Source of the DNA: an uncultured Eubacterium sp.
GTDB lineage: Bacteria; Bacillota_A; Clostridia; Lachnospirales; Lachnospiraceae
Assembly: GCA_947653505.1 (NCBI GenBank)
Contig: CANTHI010000043.1
Location: 1-12,717, forward strand
Length of the DNA: 12,717 nucleotides
Direction of reading: 5' to 3'
Each line of letters opens with the position of its first letter. Position 1 is the stretch's first letter. Made by a program: the position numbers and the translations under genes. The notes under the pieces are model-generated. The model made no database searches and was not told the origin of the DNA. It worked only from the letters and a program-made list of their open reading frames with translations. Below, one piece after another: positions 1 to 7,375 of this stretch.

Positions 1-39
1 TATTCCACCATCACGAGGTCGGAATTTTCGTCGGCGGCA

Positions 40-582
40 GTGATTCCGAATTTTTACATTAGCGATTTGCATTTCGGGCACAAGTCAGTAATTGAATTTG
101 ACAACAGGCCGTTTCAGGATGCAGAGGAAATGGATCAGAAACTGATCCAGCTTTGGAATGATAAGGTATGTGAAGACGATCAGGTGTATGTACTGGGAGA
201 TTTTGCATTTAGAAATGAAAAGCCGCCGGAATGGTATTTAAGTCAGCTGAAAGGCAGCAAGCATCTGATTCTGGGCAATCATGACCGGAAACTGCTCAAA
301 AATGAGACTGCAATGGGGTATTTTGAATCTGTGGATAAAATGATGCATGTCAAAGATATGGGCAGTCAGATTTGTTTATGCCATTACCCGATCGCGGACT
401 GGTTTGGAATGTACTGGGGTTCCTGGCATATTTATGGGCATATTCATAATAGTGAAAATGAATCTGCCCGGTATATGAAAAAAATGGAAAAAGCACTCAA
501 TGCATCCGCCTGTATCAATCATTATGCGCCCGTAACCTTTAAAGAGCTGATATCCAATAATGCGGAATGGAAAGGCAGTTAA
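40..582 (+). CDS. Calcineurin-like metallophosphoesterase
   Basis: A small (180 aa) soluble two-metal phosphoesterase of the calcineurin-like superfamily. The metal-binding motifs are visible in order: SDLHFGH (D9, H11), LGD (D54), LGNHD (N80, H81), CHYP (H115) and YGHIH (H134, H136). This is the full set expected of an active enzyme; the substrate cannot be predicted, and this short subfamily is usually just called metallophosphoesterase. The start is uncertain. The GTG at 40 puts the first motif at residues 8-14, as in relatives, but it has only a weak GGCGG upstream, and the frame stays open to base 1, so a start outside the window is possible. The 3' end faces the convergent gene at 604 with a gap of 21 bases and no terminator that I can see. 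Confidence 0.85.
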   Translation: MIPNFYISDLHFGHKSVIEFDNRPFQDAEEMDQKLIQLWNDKVCEDDQVYVLGDFAFRNEKPPEWYLSQLKGSKHLILGNHDRKLLKNETAMGYFESVDKMMHVKDMGSQICLCHYPIADWFGMYWGSWHIYGHIHNSENESARYMKKMEKALNASACINHYAPVTFKELISNNAEWKGS

Positions 583-603
583 AATAATTCAGGTTTTAAG
601 CAG

Positions 604-1800
604 TCATTGCAGATCGGATATCGCATGAACTGCTAAAAGTATGGGTATTGCGAAACGGGAAGTTATGAGAAAGGAGTCTTCATCCGGAGTTTCATCCGGA
701 GTTTTTTCCGGAGTTTTTTCCGGAGCTTTTTTCTGGTGCGTTTTTTTGACGCGGGATTTCACAGAAGCAATATAATCTGACATATCTGATTCACAGTCAG
801 AAAAAATACGGGCTAAATCCTGTGCACTGTTTTCCGGATCCAGGTGGCTGGAAATATTGTATTTCTGGTATACGTCCGCAAATTTTTTGTAGCAAGCTTT
901 TAAATTATGATTGATATCTGTGGATGTGAATAAATAGCATTTATTCCAGTCGTTCTGCCGCTCTATCCAAAAGGACGCTTCCCGGACTGCGGCTGCGTTT
1001 TTTTCATTTTCTGTGCGTCCTTCACCGATGCTCACTTTCACATATTCAATGAGCGCTACCAGCCGCAGCATTGCGTAAAGATTCATAATATGCGAGATAT
1101 AAAAATCCCAGGAGCAGATAGTCAGCAGGAAATATCGCAGCTGGTTGTATTCATCTGTAATGCGTTTTTGCATCTTTGCAGCCTGCCCGCTTTGTGGTAT
1201 CTGACTATTGAAAAATTCTGGAATACGTTTTACTGTTTCATCCATTTTTTTAAATAAATCGCCATAAGCTTGTGGCTCTGGAGCTGGTAAGTAATTTAGA
1301 AATTCACATAAGAAAATTTCATAAATGACAATGCCAAACAGCAGATTCACATAGGCATCCGTTTTCTGAGGGCTTTTTTCATCTTCATTTTTGTCTTTTT
1401 CACCGGAAAGACTTATGTAGTGCAAAAATTCCCGTTCCATGATCTCCTGCGCTTTTACGATTGCGAGGAAAGGCGGAAGCTCCTGCGGAGGTGTAAATGG
1501 AAGCGTGCGGTAAAGCTCTGCATCCGGGCAATGGGCAGAATTTAGAAAATATTCCATATTTTTTTCATTTTCAAAAAAGCCCGTATTCTGACCCGGATGA
1601 TCAAACAGGTTCTGATCCAGATATTTGAAAAATAAGGCTTCTTTTCTCAGCCTTTTATCCTGGGCCACTGCCAGGTTTCCAACTAACAACCCTCTGAAAG
1701 ATTTTAACTGGCCAGTGTTCCATTTTATATTTTTATTGACGTATTTCTCCTGTATCAATTCATGGATTTTTTCCTTGTCGGTTTTTTTATTTTCAGACAT
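604..1800 (-). CDS. Protein of unknown function, C-terminal TPEK/TPDE repeats
   Basis: I do not recognise this 398-residue protein. It looks mostly helical. A lysine/glutamate-rich N terminus is followed by hydrophobic helical stretches at about 149-171 and 223-257, which contain acidic residues and so are not clear membrane spans. A low-complexity linker follows: APEK, TPEK, TPDE, TPDE at residues 359-374, encoded by four 12-base repeats. It ends in a short hydrophobic tail (about 376-398). I chose the ATG at 1800 because GGAGGAGG lies about 9 bases upstream on the minus strand. A longer frame from 1824 would start inside a near-perfect extended -10 (TGATATAAT), so it is unlikely. The gene is divergent from the 2077-3969 gene, across 276 bases, and convergent with the phosphoesterase. 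The combination suggests an accessory cluster, but no function can be assigned. Confidence 0.72.
   Translation of the reverse strand: MSENKKTDKEKIHELIQEKYVNKNIKWNTGQLKSFRGLLVGNLAVAQDKRLRKEALFFKYLDQNLFDHPGQNTGFFENEKNMEYFLNSAHCPDAELYRTLPFTPPQELPPFLAIVKAQEIMEREFLHYISLSGEKDKNEDEKSPQKTDAYVNLLFGIVIYEIFLCEFLNYLPAPEPQAYGDLFKKMDETVKRIPEFFNSQIPQSGQAAKMQKRITDEYNQLRYFLLTICSWDFYISHIMNLYAMLRLVALIEYVKVSIGEGRTENEKNAAAVREASFWIERQNDWNKCYLFTSTDINHNLKACYKKFADVYQKYNISSHLDPENSAQDLARIFSDCESDMSDYIASVKSRVKKTHQKKAPEKTPEKTPDETPDEDSFLITSRFAIPILLAVHAISDLQ
679..726. repeat. Four 12-bp in-frame tandem repeats
   Basis: Four consecutive 12-base units (679-690, 691-702, 703-714, 715-726) share the core TCCGGAG on the plus strand. 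The first two are identical. Read on the minus strand they encode APEK, TPEK, TPDE and TPDE near the C terminus of the 604-1800 protein. Because 12 is a multiple of three, gain or loss of units keeps the frame. Confidence 0.9.
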
Positions 1801-1822
1801 TGCAATAATCCTCCTCCGCATC

Positions 1823-1831
1823 ATTATATCA
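1823..1831 (-). promoter_or_regulatory. Extended -10 promoter for the 604-1800 gene
   Basis: The minus strand reads TGATATAAT, a perfect TGn extended -10 plus TATAAT. No good -35 box is visible, which is tolerated with an extended -10. The expected start of transcription, near 1816, leaves a short leader carrying GGAGGAGG before the ATG at 1800, supporting that start codon. Confidence 0.6.
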
Positions 1832-1915
1832 CAAAAACGGAATTAATATCAGATAAATTAGAGAATCAGTAAAATCTTTTTCTGATACAGGGATAAAACT
1901 GTTACACAGTCTGTT

Positions 1916-1921
1916 TATAAT
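1916..1921 (+). promoter_or_regulatory. Candidate -10 (TATAAT) for the rightward transcript
   Basis: A perfect TATAAT lies 32 bases before the GTG of a possible small ORF and about 155 bases before the 2077-3969 gene. No convincing -35 is seen at the standard spacing, so this is a candidate only. It is the best rightward -10 in the divergent intergenic region. Confidence 0.35.
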
Positions 1922-1953
1922 ATTAAGAAAATAAGAAAGAGGTGATTTTTATT

Positions 1954-2025
1954 GTGGAGACGAATGGAAAAGCGGAGTTTTTCGGTATTTGCATAAGGAT
2001 ATCTGAATTTATAAAAATGGCATAG
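1954..2025 (+). CDS. Possible 23-residue small ORF or leader peptide
   Basis: A GTG-started frame encodes METNGKAEFFGICIRISEFI followed by KMA and a TAG stop. The support is its ribosome binding site: AAAGAGGTGA ends 8 bases before the GTG, stronger than the site of the long gene downstream, and a TATAAT lies upstream at 1916-1921. The same ribosome binding site could serve a 14-codon frame from the TTG at 1953. The peptide has no recognised motif. It could be a leader peptide of the 2077-3969 gene, an independent micro-protein, the decayed start of an older gene, or chance. Short length makes it weak. Confidence 0.25.
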   Translation: METNGKAEFFGICIRISEFIKMA

Positions 2026-2076
2026 CGTTATGAGACATGAAAACGATATTATAAAAAGACAGGGAGTTTGGAAATT

Positions 2077-3969
2077 ATGACGGATGTGATAAAGACAGCG
2101 AATCAGAAAGATTACAAAATTCAGAAAGAAGCAGACCAGATGGAAGCAGACCGGATGGAAGCCCATGAGATGGAAGCAGATCGGATAGAAACACATCGTA
2201 AGGAAGTACATGAGATGGAAGCAGATCGGATGGAAACACATGAGATGGAAACACATGAGATGGAAACACATGAGATGGAAGCAGACCGGATGGAAGCCCA
2301 TGAAATGGAAGCACATCAGATAGAAGAACTGTTCGGGCAGATTGCGAATGCGCAGCTGTATCTGCACGCGGTTTGCTGGGAATGGGATGGGCGGTACAGT
2401 CCGGAATATACAGATCCGGCCGGAATTGGCAAAATTTACGAAGAAAGCATTGCCGTGGTGCGAAAATGTATACAAACAGGTATGTATGAAGAAGCCGCGC
2501 GGCTGTCCGGTCTGATTATGGACACAGAAGTATTTGTATTTACAGATATTTTTATTACGCTTGACCTGTCAGCGCTGATCAGGGAAAAACTCGTTACACT
2601 GGATCTTTATAAGGTAATCATTTACAGGACATACTCCTTATACCGGTCGTTAAAAAAGGAAAAGCGGGTAGAAGAGATTTTTCAATTTTTAATGAATCAA
2701 TGTTCGGAGGTTCTTATGAGCTGGGAGTTTCAGGAAAATTATAGAAACCCGTTTTTACAATTCCGAAACATAGCAGAAGAAGAACAGCTGGAATTTCCAA
2801 AGCTTTCAGAATTTTGGGATGAATGGATTGCTTTCCTGCAGGAAGAAGCATCAGGCAGAGAATATAATTATAAAAAGCAGGTGATTCTTGTAATGCTGCG
2901 GGAAGCTGTTTTGCAACATGGTGGTTCCGGAGGTTTTCTGAAACTGATGCAGTCTGCATCTGGTCAGAATTATGAATTTTCAGACGTGCCTGGCGTCATA
3001 GACTGCTGTAAAAGCTACAGGCAGGCGCTTGTCATAGGAAAAGAAGCGTTGCAGCGAATGCATCCAAAAGATGAAATGTACAGCAAAATAGCGATACGCA
3101 TCGCCGGGGCCGCAATCTGCGCAAAAGATTACAGGCAGGCACAGGCATATTGTGAGGAAGCTTTTTTATCGGATATGTCACCAGTGAATTGTCTGCGCTG
3201 CGTGAACGAACTGGATGATCTGTCAACATGCAAAGCAGCTGTAACGGCTGAAAACCAAAAAATTGCTGCCGGATCCAGGAGGCAGAATGGTGGATATGCA
3301 GAGCCTTACTCACATGCCGTCATTACGGATAGTTACATGGGTGTAGATTTTTTCCGGAGCTCTTATTCGCTGCATAACCTTGCGGTTTTGAAATTTTTCT
3401 TTGGAGATTTTGACGTACTCATCCGGCTGTATAATAACAACAGACCGTCCGCAGACGATATGGAATGTGGGATCAGCCTTCTGCTGCTTCTGCTTTTACA
3501 AGACGATGTGTGGGGAAATGGATGTAAATGTGTGGGAGAATGTCTGCGCGGCCTGCTTCAGTTTTCGGCATCGGAATATGTCAGAGGGACAAAAAGGCAG
3601 GAAAGTTATCATTCCACAGAGGATGGAGACATCTTTTTGGAATGTATTTCCAGGTGGAAGAGCCAGCAAAAGCTGACAGAGGAGAAGGCGGCAGAGTATC
3701 TGGCAATATTGGAGAAGTGGATAGAGTGTGCTTTTGAAAAATGGATAACCAGGTCAAATAGCAGGCAGTATAAAAAGGCGGCAGGATTTGTGGCAGCTCT
3801 TGGAGAAGTAAAAGAATCCCTGGGAGAAGAAAACGGAAAAAACAAAACACTGGCGAAGTATCAGGAGATATTTGCAAAAAGAAACCGGGAGAATGAATAC
3901 AAGGATGATTTTATATATGAAAGAGGGTTTGGGATGTATGTTAGGTATTTTAGCAGTAAGGACAGCTAA
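2077..3969 (+). CDS. Helical TPR-like protein with N-terminal pentapeptide repeats
   Basis: A 630-residue, mostly helical protein that I cannot assign to a named family. Residues 17-81 are 13 consecutive pentads, mostly MEADR, MEAHE or METHE, predicted to be a long charged helix or flexible stalk. The rest looks like an alpha-solenoid: paired amphipathic helices at about 306-375 (YRQALVIGKEAL and YRQAQAYCEEAF) have tetratricopeptide-like spacing, which suggests a protein-binding scaffold. No catalytic motif, signal peptide or clear membrane span is visible. I chose the ATG at 2077 because AGGGAG ends 10 bases before it; the TTG at 2068 is only one base from that site. Its TAA overlaps an ATG (TAATG) that starts the ATPase relic, implying former translational coupling. 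A C-terminal solenoid region of a larger regulatory protein (for example SWIM-domain families) is possible but not shown. Confidence 0.75.
   Translation: MTDVIKTANQKDYKIQKEADQMEADRMEAHEMEADRIETHRKEVHEMEADRMETHEMETHEMETHEMEADRMEAHEMEAHQIEELFGQIANAQLYLHAVCWEWDGRYSPEYTDPAGIGKIYEESIAVVRKCIQTGMYEEAARLSGLIMDTEVFVFTDIFITLDLSALIREKLVTLDLYKVIIYRTYSLYRSLKKEKRVEEIFQFLMNQCSEVLMSWEFQENYRNPFLQFRNIAEEEQLEFPKLSEFWDEWIAFLQEEASGREYNYKKQVILVMLREAVLQHGGSGGFLKLMQSASGQNYEFSDVPGVIDCCKSYRQALVIGKEALQRMHPKDEMYSKIAIRIAGAAICAKDYRQAQAYCEEAFLSDMSPVNCLRCVNELDDLSTCKAAVTAENQKIAAGSRRQNGGYAEPYSHAVITDSYMGVDFFRSSYSLHNLAVLKFFFGDFDVLIRLYNNNRPSADDMECGISLLLLLLLQDDVWGNGCKCVGECLRGLLQFSASEYVRGTKRQESYHSTEDGDIFLECISRWKSQQKLTEEKAAEYLAILEKWIECAFEKWITRSNSRQYKKAAGFVAALGEVKESLGEENGKNKTLAKYQEIFAKRNRENEYKDDFIYERGFGMYVRYFSSKDS
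2125..2319 (+). repeat. Thirteen 15-bp tandem repeats (pentapeptide coding)
   Basis: Thirteen consecutive in-frame 15-base units run without interruption. The encoded pentads are KEADQ, MEADR, MEAHE, MEADR, IETHR, KEVHE, MEADR, three METHE, MEADR, MEAHE and MEAHQ. The three METHE units are adjacent and nearly identical at DNA level, as expected from recent slippage or unequal exchange. The divergent units (IETHR, KEVHE) lie in the middle. Confidence 0.95.
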
Positions 3970-4014
3970 TGGAAGAGCTTTAACAGAGCAGATCAGCGGG
4001 CCTTAGCAGTTTCA

Positions 4015-4033
4015 GATGAGTGTCTCCCTCATC
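4015..4033. repeat. Short inverted repeat GATGAG/CTCATC
   Basis: GATGAG and CTCATC form a perfect 6-bp stem around a 7-base loop inside the 5' part of the ATPase relic. It overlaps the first copy of the CATCCGGCGTCC direct repeat. Confidence 0.45.
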
Positions 4034-4041
4034 CGGCGTCC
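4030..4041 (+). repeat. Direct repeat CATCCGGCGTCC, copy 1
   Basis: An exact 12-base match to 4458-4469. The two copies bracket the ATPase relic and the terminator, 428 bases apart. Both are preceded by pyrimidine-rich CTC(C) sequence. Confidence 0.6.
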
Positions 4042-4344
4042 GGAAGGCCATATAGTTACGACCGCATCCGCAATGTGAGCGATCTTGGGCAGGCCAGAAG
4101 ATGGATTATGGAGCTGCTGCAAAACAGCCGCGATACGGCATACGCAGATCAGGAAGTCCGGATCAGGGTGGCGCTTGATCAGGACAGGCTGGTGTTTCAG
4201 CATAACGGGATGCCATTTCGGACCAAAGACATTTTATCCATTGTAAACCAGGTGTCTTCCAAAAGTCCGGGCGAAAATACAGTGGGCCAGTTTGGTACAG
4301 GTTTTATGACGACGTATCAGTTAAGTGAGATCGTAGAGATTCAG

Positions 4345-4387
4345 TAAAAATAGCAAAAACGGGAATGGATGACTTGCTTTTCCGTTT
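4345..4387 (-). terminator. Intrinsic terminator of the Fe-S/chemotaxis operon
   Basis: On the minus strand, AAACGGAAA pairs with TTCCCGTTT (9 pairs, one G-U, 13-base loop; plus coordinates 4357-4387). It is followed directly by the T-rich TTGCTATTTTTA (4345-4356). This is a classic rho-independent terminator for the leftward operon, about 110 bases after the stop of the chemotaxis-type gene. The rightward direction lacks an adjacent T tract. Confidence 0.75.
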
Positions 4388-4403
4388 CCGGTCGTTTTAA
4401 ACA

Positions 4404-4472
4404 GCAGGAAATCCCGGCCGGATGAGCCGCGCAGCGGAATTACACTACAGCGCCTCCCATCCGGCGTCCTGC
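4404..4472. repeat. Imperfect inverted repeat with GCCGGATG/CATCCGGC core
   Basis: The outer arms are GCAGGA (4404-4409) and TCCTGC (4467-4472). The inner arms are GCCGGATG (4417-4424) and CATCCGGC (4458-4465). A smaller CCGC/GCGG hairpin sits in the loop. It lies in the 3' untranslated region of the leftward operon, before its terminator. It could be a REP-like palindromic element or a folded transcript end. The right arm includes the second copy of the CATCCGGCGTCC direct repeat. Confidence 0.6.
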
Positions 4473-4497
4473 CAGTCCTTACGCAGACTACAACAAT

Positions 4498-5967
4498 TCA
4501 ATAAGAAAGAAGCATCTTCATCTTATCAACCATTTCATTGATGACTCCTGCCTGCATGGTAATATTTGTTGTATCATTCGCATTGCTTTCCGTCATTGCA
4601 TTTATGGAATTAAAATGTTCATTTTCATTTTTTATACTTTCTGCAATATCCTCATTGATAGATATCGTCTTTTGGATAACTTCTGACTGCCGGTTGTGTG
4701 CTTCGCCCATTTTTTCGATGGCATCTACGGAAAACGCCAGAAGCCCTGCCATATCTTTCATACATTGAAATACATTTTCAAAGTATTCATTCTGGGTATC
4801 CATTTTGGTGGAATTTTCTTCAACCTGTGCCGTAATCTGCCTGACATTCTGCTGTACGCGTCCGATCACGGATTGTACGACTTTTAAGGATTCCTGCGTG
4901 CTGTTTGCGAGGTTTCCAACCTCTGTGGCAACAACGGCGAATCCGCGGCCTGCCTCTCCGGCTCTGGCGGCTTCGATGGATGCGTTCAGGGCCAGCAGGT
5001 TTGTGGAATTGGAAATATCGTTAATCAGGCTCAGGGTCACGCCAATCTCCTGCACAGCTTCTGAGAGCTTTCCTGTCATTTCATTGGTGGCATCCATAGA
5101 TTTCGAGACTTCTGCGTTAATGGTGTGCAGGTTATTCAGCAGCTTTTCGTTTTCTCTGGATTTTTCGAGTAAATCCCTGGAGGCTGTCTCGACTTTTTCG
5201 ACATTATCAGCGACAACTCCCTCCCATTCCCTGAGTTCACCCAGATTGCCCATGCTTTCATCTGTTTTGGCGCTGAGAATATTGCTTCTTGCAACCAGCT
5301 GTTCGCTCGTAGAGGCGAGTTTCTCTGCGGATGTACTTTCACTTTCGGATACGCTGGACAGTGCCGCTCCTGCGGTATACAGATCATCGGACAGTGTCTG
5401 TACCTGATCCAGGACATTTTTGAGATCGGCTTCCTTGCTCTCAATCATGCCAAACAAGGCGGTTGTACGGTAATTGATAAAGCAGCATGCGAGAAGCAGT
5501 ACAGTATAAACAATGGTGGTAAAGATCCAGCCGATGACACTATGAAGCTTTAAAAATCCAGCTGGGAAGGCGATCATCATTGCGGCGTTTACCAATACCG
5601 TAACAAGGTAGCTTGTTTTCAGCAGCTTCTGTTCGTAATAAGGTACCAGCAGCAGTGTAGCTACAAAATAATAATGCGTCAGACATACGTATCCGGCACT
5701 GTCATTTGTACAGGATACGGCTGCCGTAACTGCTCCAATGACTGGCGGAATGCAGGCATATACGTATTTTGCTCTGCTGGCGAGCGGCTTTTCCAATAGT
5801 TTTGTCAGAATGGCGGACAGTCCTGACACCAGAAAAACAGCTTCCCGCATTCCGCCGTTTAAAAAGATCATAACAAATGCCCAGCCGGAAATGGCGACTC
5901 CCAGTATATAAAGAAATAAAATGTTGTTCATTAGTTTTTCTTCGTTTTTTATCGACTGCAGCTGCAT
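4498..5967 (-). CDS. Methyl-accepting chemotaxis-type signalling protein
   Basis: A 489-residue membrane receptor. The N-terminal third holds about six hydrophobic segments (roughly 14-36, 41-57, 68-86, 93-110, 119-138, 143-166) with short loops and no large extracellular ligand domain, so it probably senses through the membrane or a membrane partner. I see no clear HAMP domain. A long coiled coil from about 175 carries the signalling hairpin with its diagnostic tip, [20 protein letters not shown] (323-342), which in this family contacts CheA and CheW. The ATG at 5967 follows GGGAGG at normal spacing; the inner ATG (MNNILF) has no good site. Its start lies 19 bases after the stop of the Fe-S protein gene, so the two are almost certainly cotranscribed. 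No chemotaxis genes adjoin, so it may steer motility or another CheA-like output. Confidence 0.88.
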   Translation of the reverse strand: MQLQSIKNEEKLMNNILFLYILGVAISGWAFVMIFLNGGMREAVFLVSGLSAILTKLLEKPLASRAKYVYACIPPVIGAVTAAVSCTNDSAGYVCLTHYYFVATLLLVPYYEQKLLKTSYLVTVLVNAAMMIAFPAGFLKLHSVIGWIFTTIVYTVLLLACCFINYRTTALFGMIESKEADLKNVLDQVQTLSDDLYTAGAALSSVSESESTSAEKLASTSEQLVARSNILSAKTDESMGNLGELREWEGVVADNVEKVETASRDLLEKSRENEKLLNNLHTINAEVSKSMDATNEMTGKLSEAVQEIGVTLSLINDISNSTNLLALNASIEAARAGEAGRGFAVVATEVGNLANSTQESLKVVQSVIGRVQQNVRQITAQVEENSTKMDTQNEYFENVFQCMKDMAGLLAFSVDAIEKMGEAHNRQSEVIQKTISINEDIAESIKNENEHFNSINAMTESNANDTTNITMQAGVINEMVDKMKMLLSY

Positions 5968-5986
5968 TATTTTATCCTCCCGTCTG

Positions 5987-7267
5987 TTACTTTTTCTGCA
6001 TGGACAATAACTTGTCCAGGTAAATGGATTTGAACTGTCTGCTGGCGAGTGCCTGTCTGGCAGGCGGTAATTTCAGGATCGTTCCAAATACGGCAGCCAT
6101 AGCGCGATGATTGGCAAACGCCTGATTGTCAAAAATCAGATTCTGCAGGGTCCCTTTTTCAATGGCCTGCAGGACAAACCGGTGTGTACTGTTTACAGGC
6201 GTAATGACCTGAACCGGACGATGCTCCAGACGAATCGCGTCAGCAGGACAATTTCGTGCGCAGACACCACAGCCAAGACAGATTTCTGTGTCAATAACCG
6301 GATGCTTTTTCGGGCCCTGCTCATCCTGCTTTAAAGTAATGGCCAGAATCGGACAGACGGTTTTGCACTTTCCGCATCCGATACATTTACTTTTGGATAT
6401 TTTGGGCAGATAATTCGTCGTTGCGACAGGCTGCATCGGACTAAAACGCCTTGCGGCCTGCAGCGCTTCACAACAGCAACCGCAGCAGTTGCAGATAAAT
6501 GCCGGATGCTCCCTGACATTTTCACCAATCTGCACCAGATTGCTGGCATATGAGCGTTCCAGCGCATCCATTGCTTCTTCTTTTGAGATCAGGCGCGCAT
6601 AAGAACCGTGTTCAGCAAGGGAACGCGCGACGTTGTCAAAAGTCAGGCAGACATCCCACGGAGCGTCAATTTCACACGGATGGCCTGCATGGTACATTTT
6701 GTGCCGGCAGTAACAGGTTCCAAGACCGATATACCCAGCTTCTTCCACAATATGGGTAGCCCGCTCATAGTCCAGAATATGATTGGTCTGGCTGTTGGTC
6801 AGTACAGGCTCCTGCACAAATACACGTCCAAGCCGGGTTTCCGTAACAAAAAACAGGTCTTTGATAAAATCCTCCTCTACGTTCATATACTGATAATACA
6901 ATTCACTCAGATACTTCTGGTCAATATCACCTCTTGTACGCATCAGGGCAAATTCAATAAATCCAGCCATCGGAGGAGGCATTACAAACTGACGCTGTCC
7001 ATGATATTCAGAATCTACCAGCAAAGCCTTTTCGCAAAGCCTGTCCAGCAGCTTTTCAGCTTTCGCTTCGGTAGTTCCCCATATTTTCGCGGCTTTCTTT
7101 AACGTAAAAGGACGTACCGGAAGCAGCGCAGCCCATTTTGCTTCTTTTTCCGTATATAATACCTGCAGGATTTTGTAGAGTGTTTCTGTCGGAGGGGCTC
7201 CCTGCGTGAACCAGTTAATCCGCTCTTCCAGGCTTTTGTATGCGTCTCGTGATGTTAAATGTCCCAT
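5987..7267 (-). CDS. 4Fe-4S protein with winged-helix-like N terminus
   Basis: A 426-residue cytoplasmic iron-sulfur protein. Residues about 28-85 look like a winged-helix or other small helical DNA-binding-like fold (LKKAAKIWGTTEAKAEKLLD). The middle part has a cysteine-rich region: CYC (185, 187), C198, C207 and the cluster CNCCGCCC (259-266), which could bind another metal centre. The C-terminal half carries two ferredoxin motifs, CIGCGKCKTVCP (C295, 298, 301, 305) and CLGCGVCARNCP (C330, 333, 336, 340), each expected to hold a [4Fe-4S] cluster. Proteins of this build are common in anaerobes, usually annotated only as 4Fe-4S binding proteins; the electron partner is not evident. The ATG at 7267 follows AAAGGAGG. 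It is first in an operon with the chemotaxis-type gene 19 bases downstream, suggesting redox input to that receptor (inference). Confidence 0.85.
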   Translation of the reverse strand: MGHLTSRDAYKSLEERINWFTQGAPPTETLYKILQVLYTEKEAKWAALLPVRPFTLKKAAKIWGTTEAKAEKLLDRLCEKALLVDSEYHGQRQFVMPPPMAGFIEFALMRTRGDIDQKYLSELYYQYMNVEEDFIKDLFFVTETRLGRVFVQEPVLTNSQTNHILDYERATHIVEEAGYIGLGTCYCRHKMYHAGHPCEIDAPWDVCLTFDNVARSLAEHGSYARLISKEEAMDALERSYASNLVQIGENVREHPAFICNCCGCCCEALQAARRFSPMQPVATTNYLPKISKSKCIGCGKCKTVCPILAITLKQDEQGPKKHPVIDTEICLGCGVCARNCPADAIRLEHRPVQVITPVNSTHRFVLQAIEKGTLQNLIFDNQAFANHRAMAAVFGTILKLPPARQALASRQFKSIYLDKLLSMQKK

Positions 7268-7308
7268 ATTGATGAGCCTCCTTTGCTATTTTGTCTGCTT
7301 TATCTGAT

Positions 7309-7317
7309 AGTATAACA
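7309..7317 (-). promoter_or_regulatory. Extended -10 promoter for the Fe-S/chemotaxis operon
   Basis: The minus strand reads TGTTATACT, a TGn extended -10 with a five-of-six -10 hexamer. It lies about 42 bases before the ATG at 7267, leaving a leader with AAAGGAGG. No good -35 is visible. Confidence 0.5.
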
Positions 7318-7375
7318 CAAAATGATGAAAATAGGGGGAATTATTGTGGGTAATAAGTTATATGATGCCGCGCCC

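Larger units (their letters stand above)
3969..4347 (+). pseudogene. Truncated Hsp90/sacsin-type GHKL ATPase relic
   Basis: The frame from 3970 to the TAA at 4345-4347 encodes about 125 residues that contain a GHKL (Bergerat) ATP-binding fold: an N box (ELLQNSRD), a HNGMPF segment where the family usually has DNG, an ILSIVNQVSSKSPGE segment and the GQFGTGF lid loop. This is the N-terminal domain of Hsp90- or sacsin-like ATPases, which are normally several hundred residues longer. Two lesions are visible. The only well-placed start, the ATG in the TAATG overlap at 3969, reads MEEL and stops, and the ATPase frame is shifted by one, so a small indel near the CTTT run is likely. The homology then ends right after VEIQ, beside the terminator of the opposite operon. 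A GTG at 4075 could start a 90-residue remnant but has no ribosome binding site. The downstream client-binding part is missing. Confidence 0.72.

Noticed and set aside
679..726. CRISPR-like array
   Set aside because: The 12-bp units are contiguous with no spacers and lie in frame in a gene; the same holds for the 15-bp arrays.
1801..1824. Eight-residue longer start for the 604-1800 protein (MMRRRIIA)
   Set aside because: It would begin within the extended -10 and before the GGAGGAGG site that serves the ATG at 1800.
2068..2076. TTG start three codons upstream of the 2077-3969 gene
   Set aside because: The AGGGAG site ends one base before it, too close for initiation, while its spacing to the ATG at 2077 is normal.
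2075..2475. Minus-strand repeat proteins across the pentad repeat (PSHVF and CFHLM-type)
   Set aside because: They are reverse readings of the 15-bp coding repeat, stay open only because of its periodicity, and lack ribosome sites.
4356..4390. Rightward terminator for the ATPase relic
   Set aside because: The hairpin is followed by CCGG and not a T tract in that direction; the T tract is on the leftward side.
4805..5407. 200-codon plus-strand ORF opposite the chemotaxis-type gene
   Set aside because: Serine-rich antisense reading of the coiled-coil coding region, with no recognisable domain; the minus-strand frame has diagnostic family motifs.
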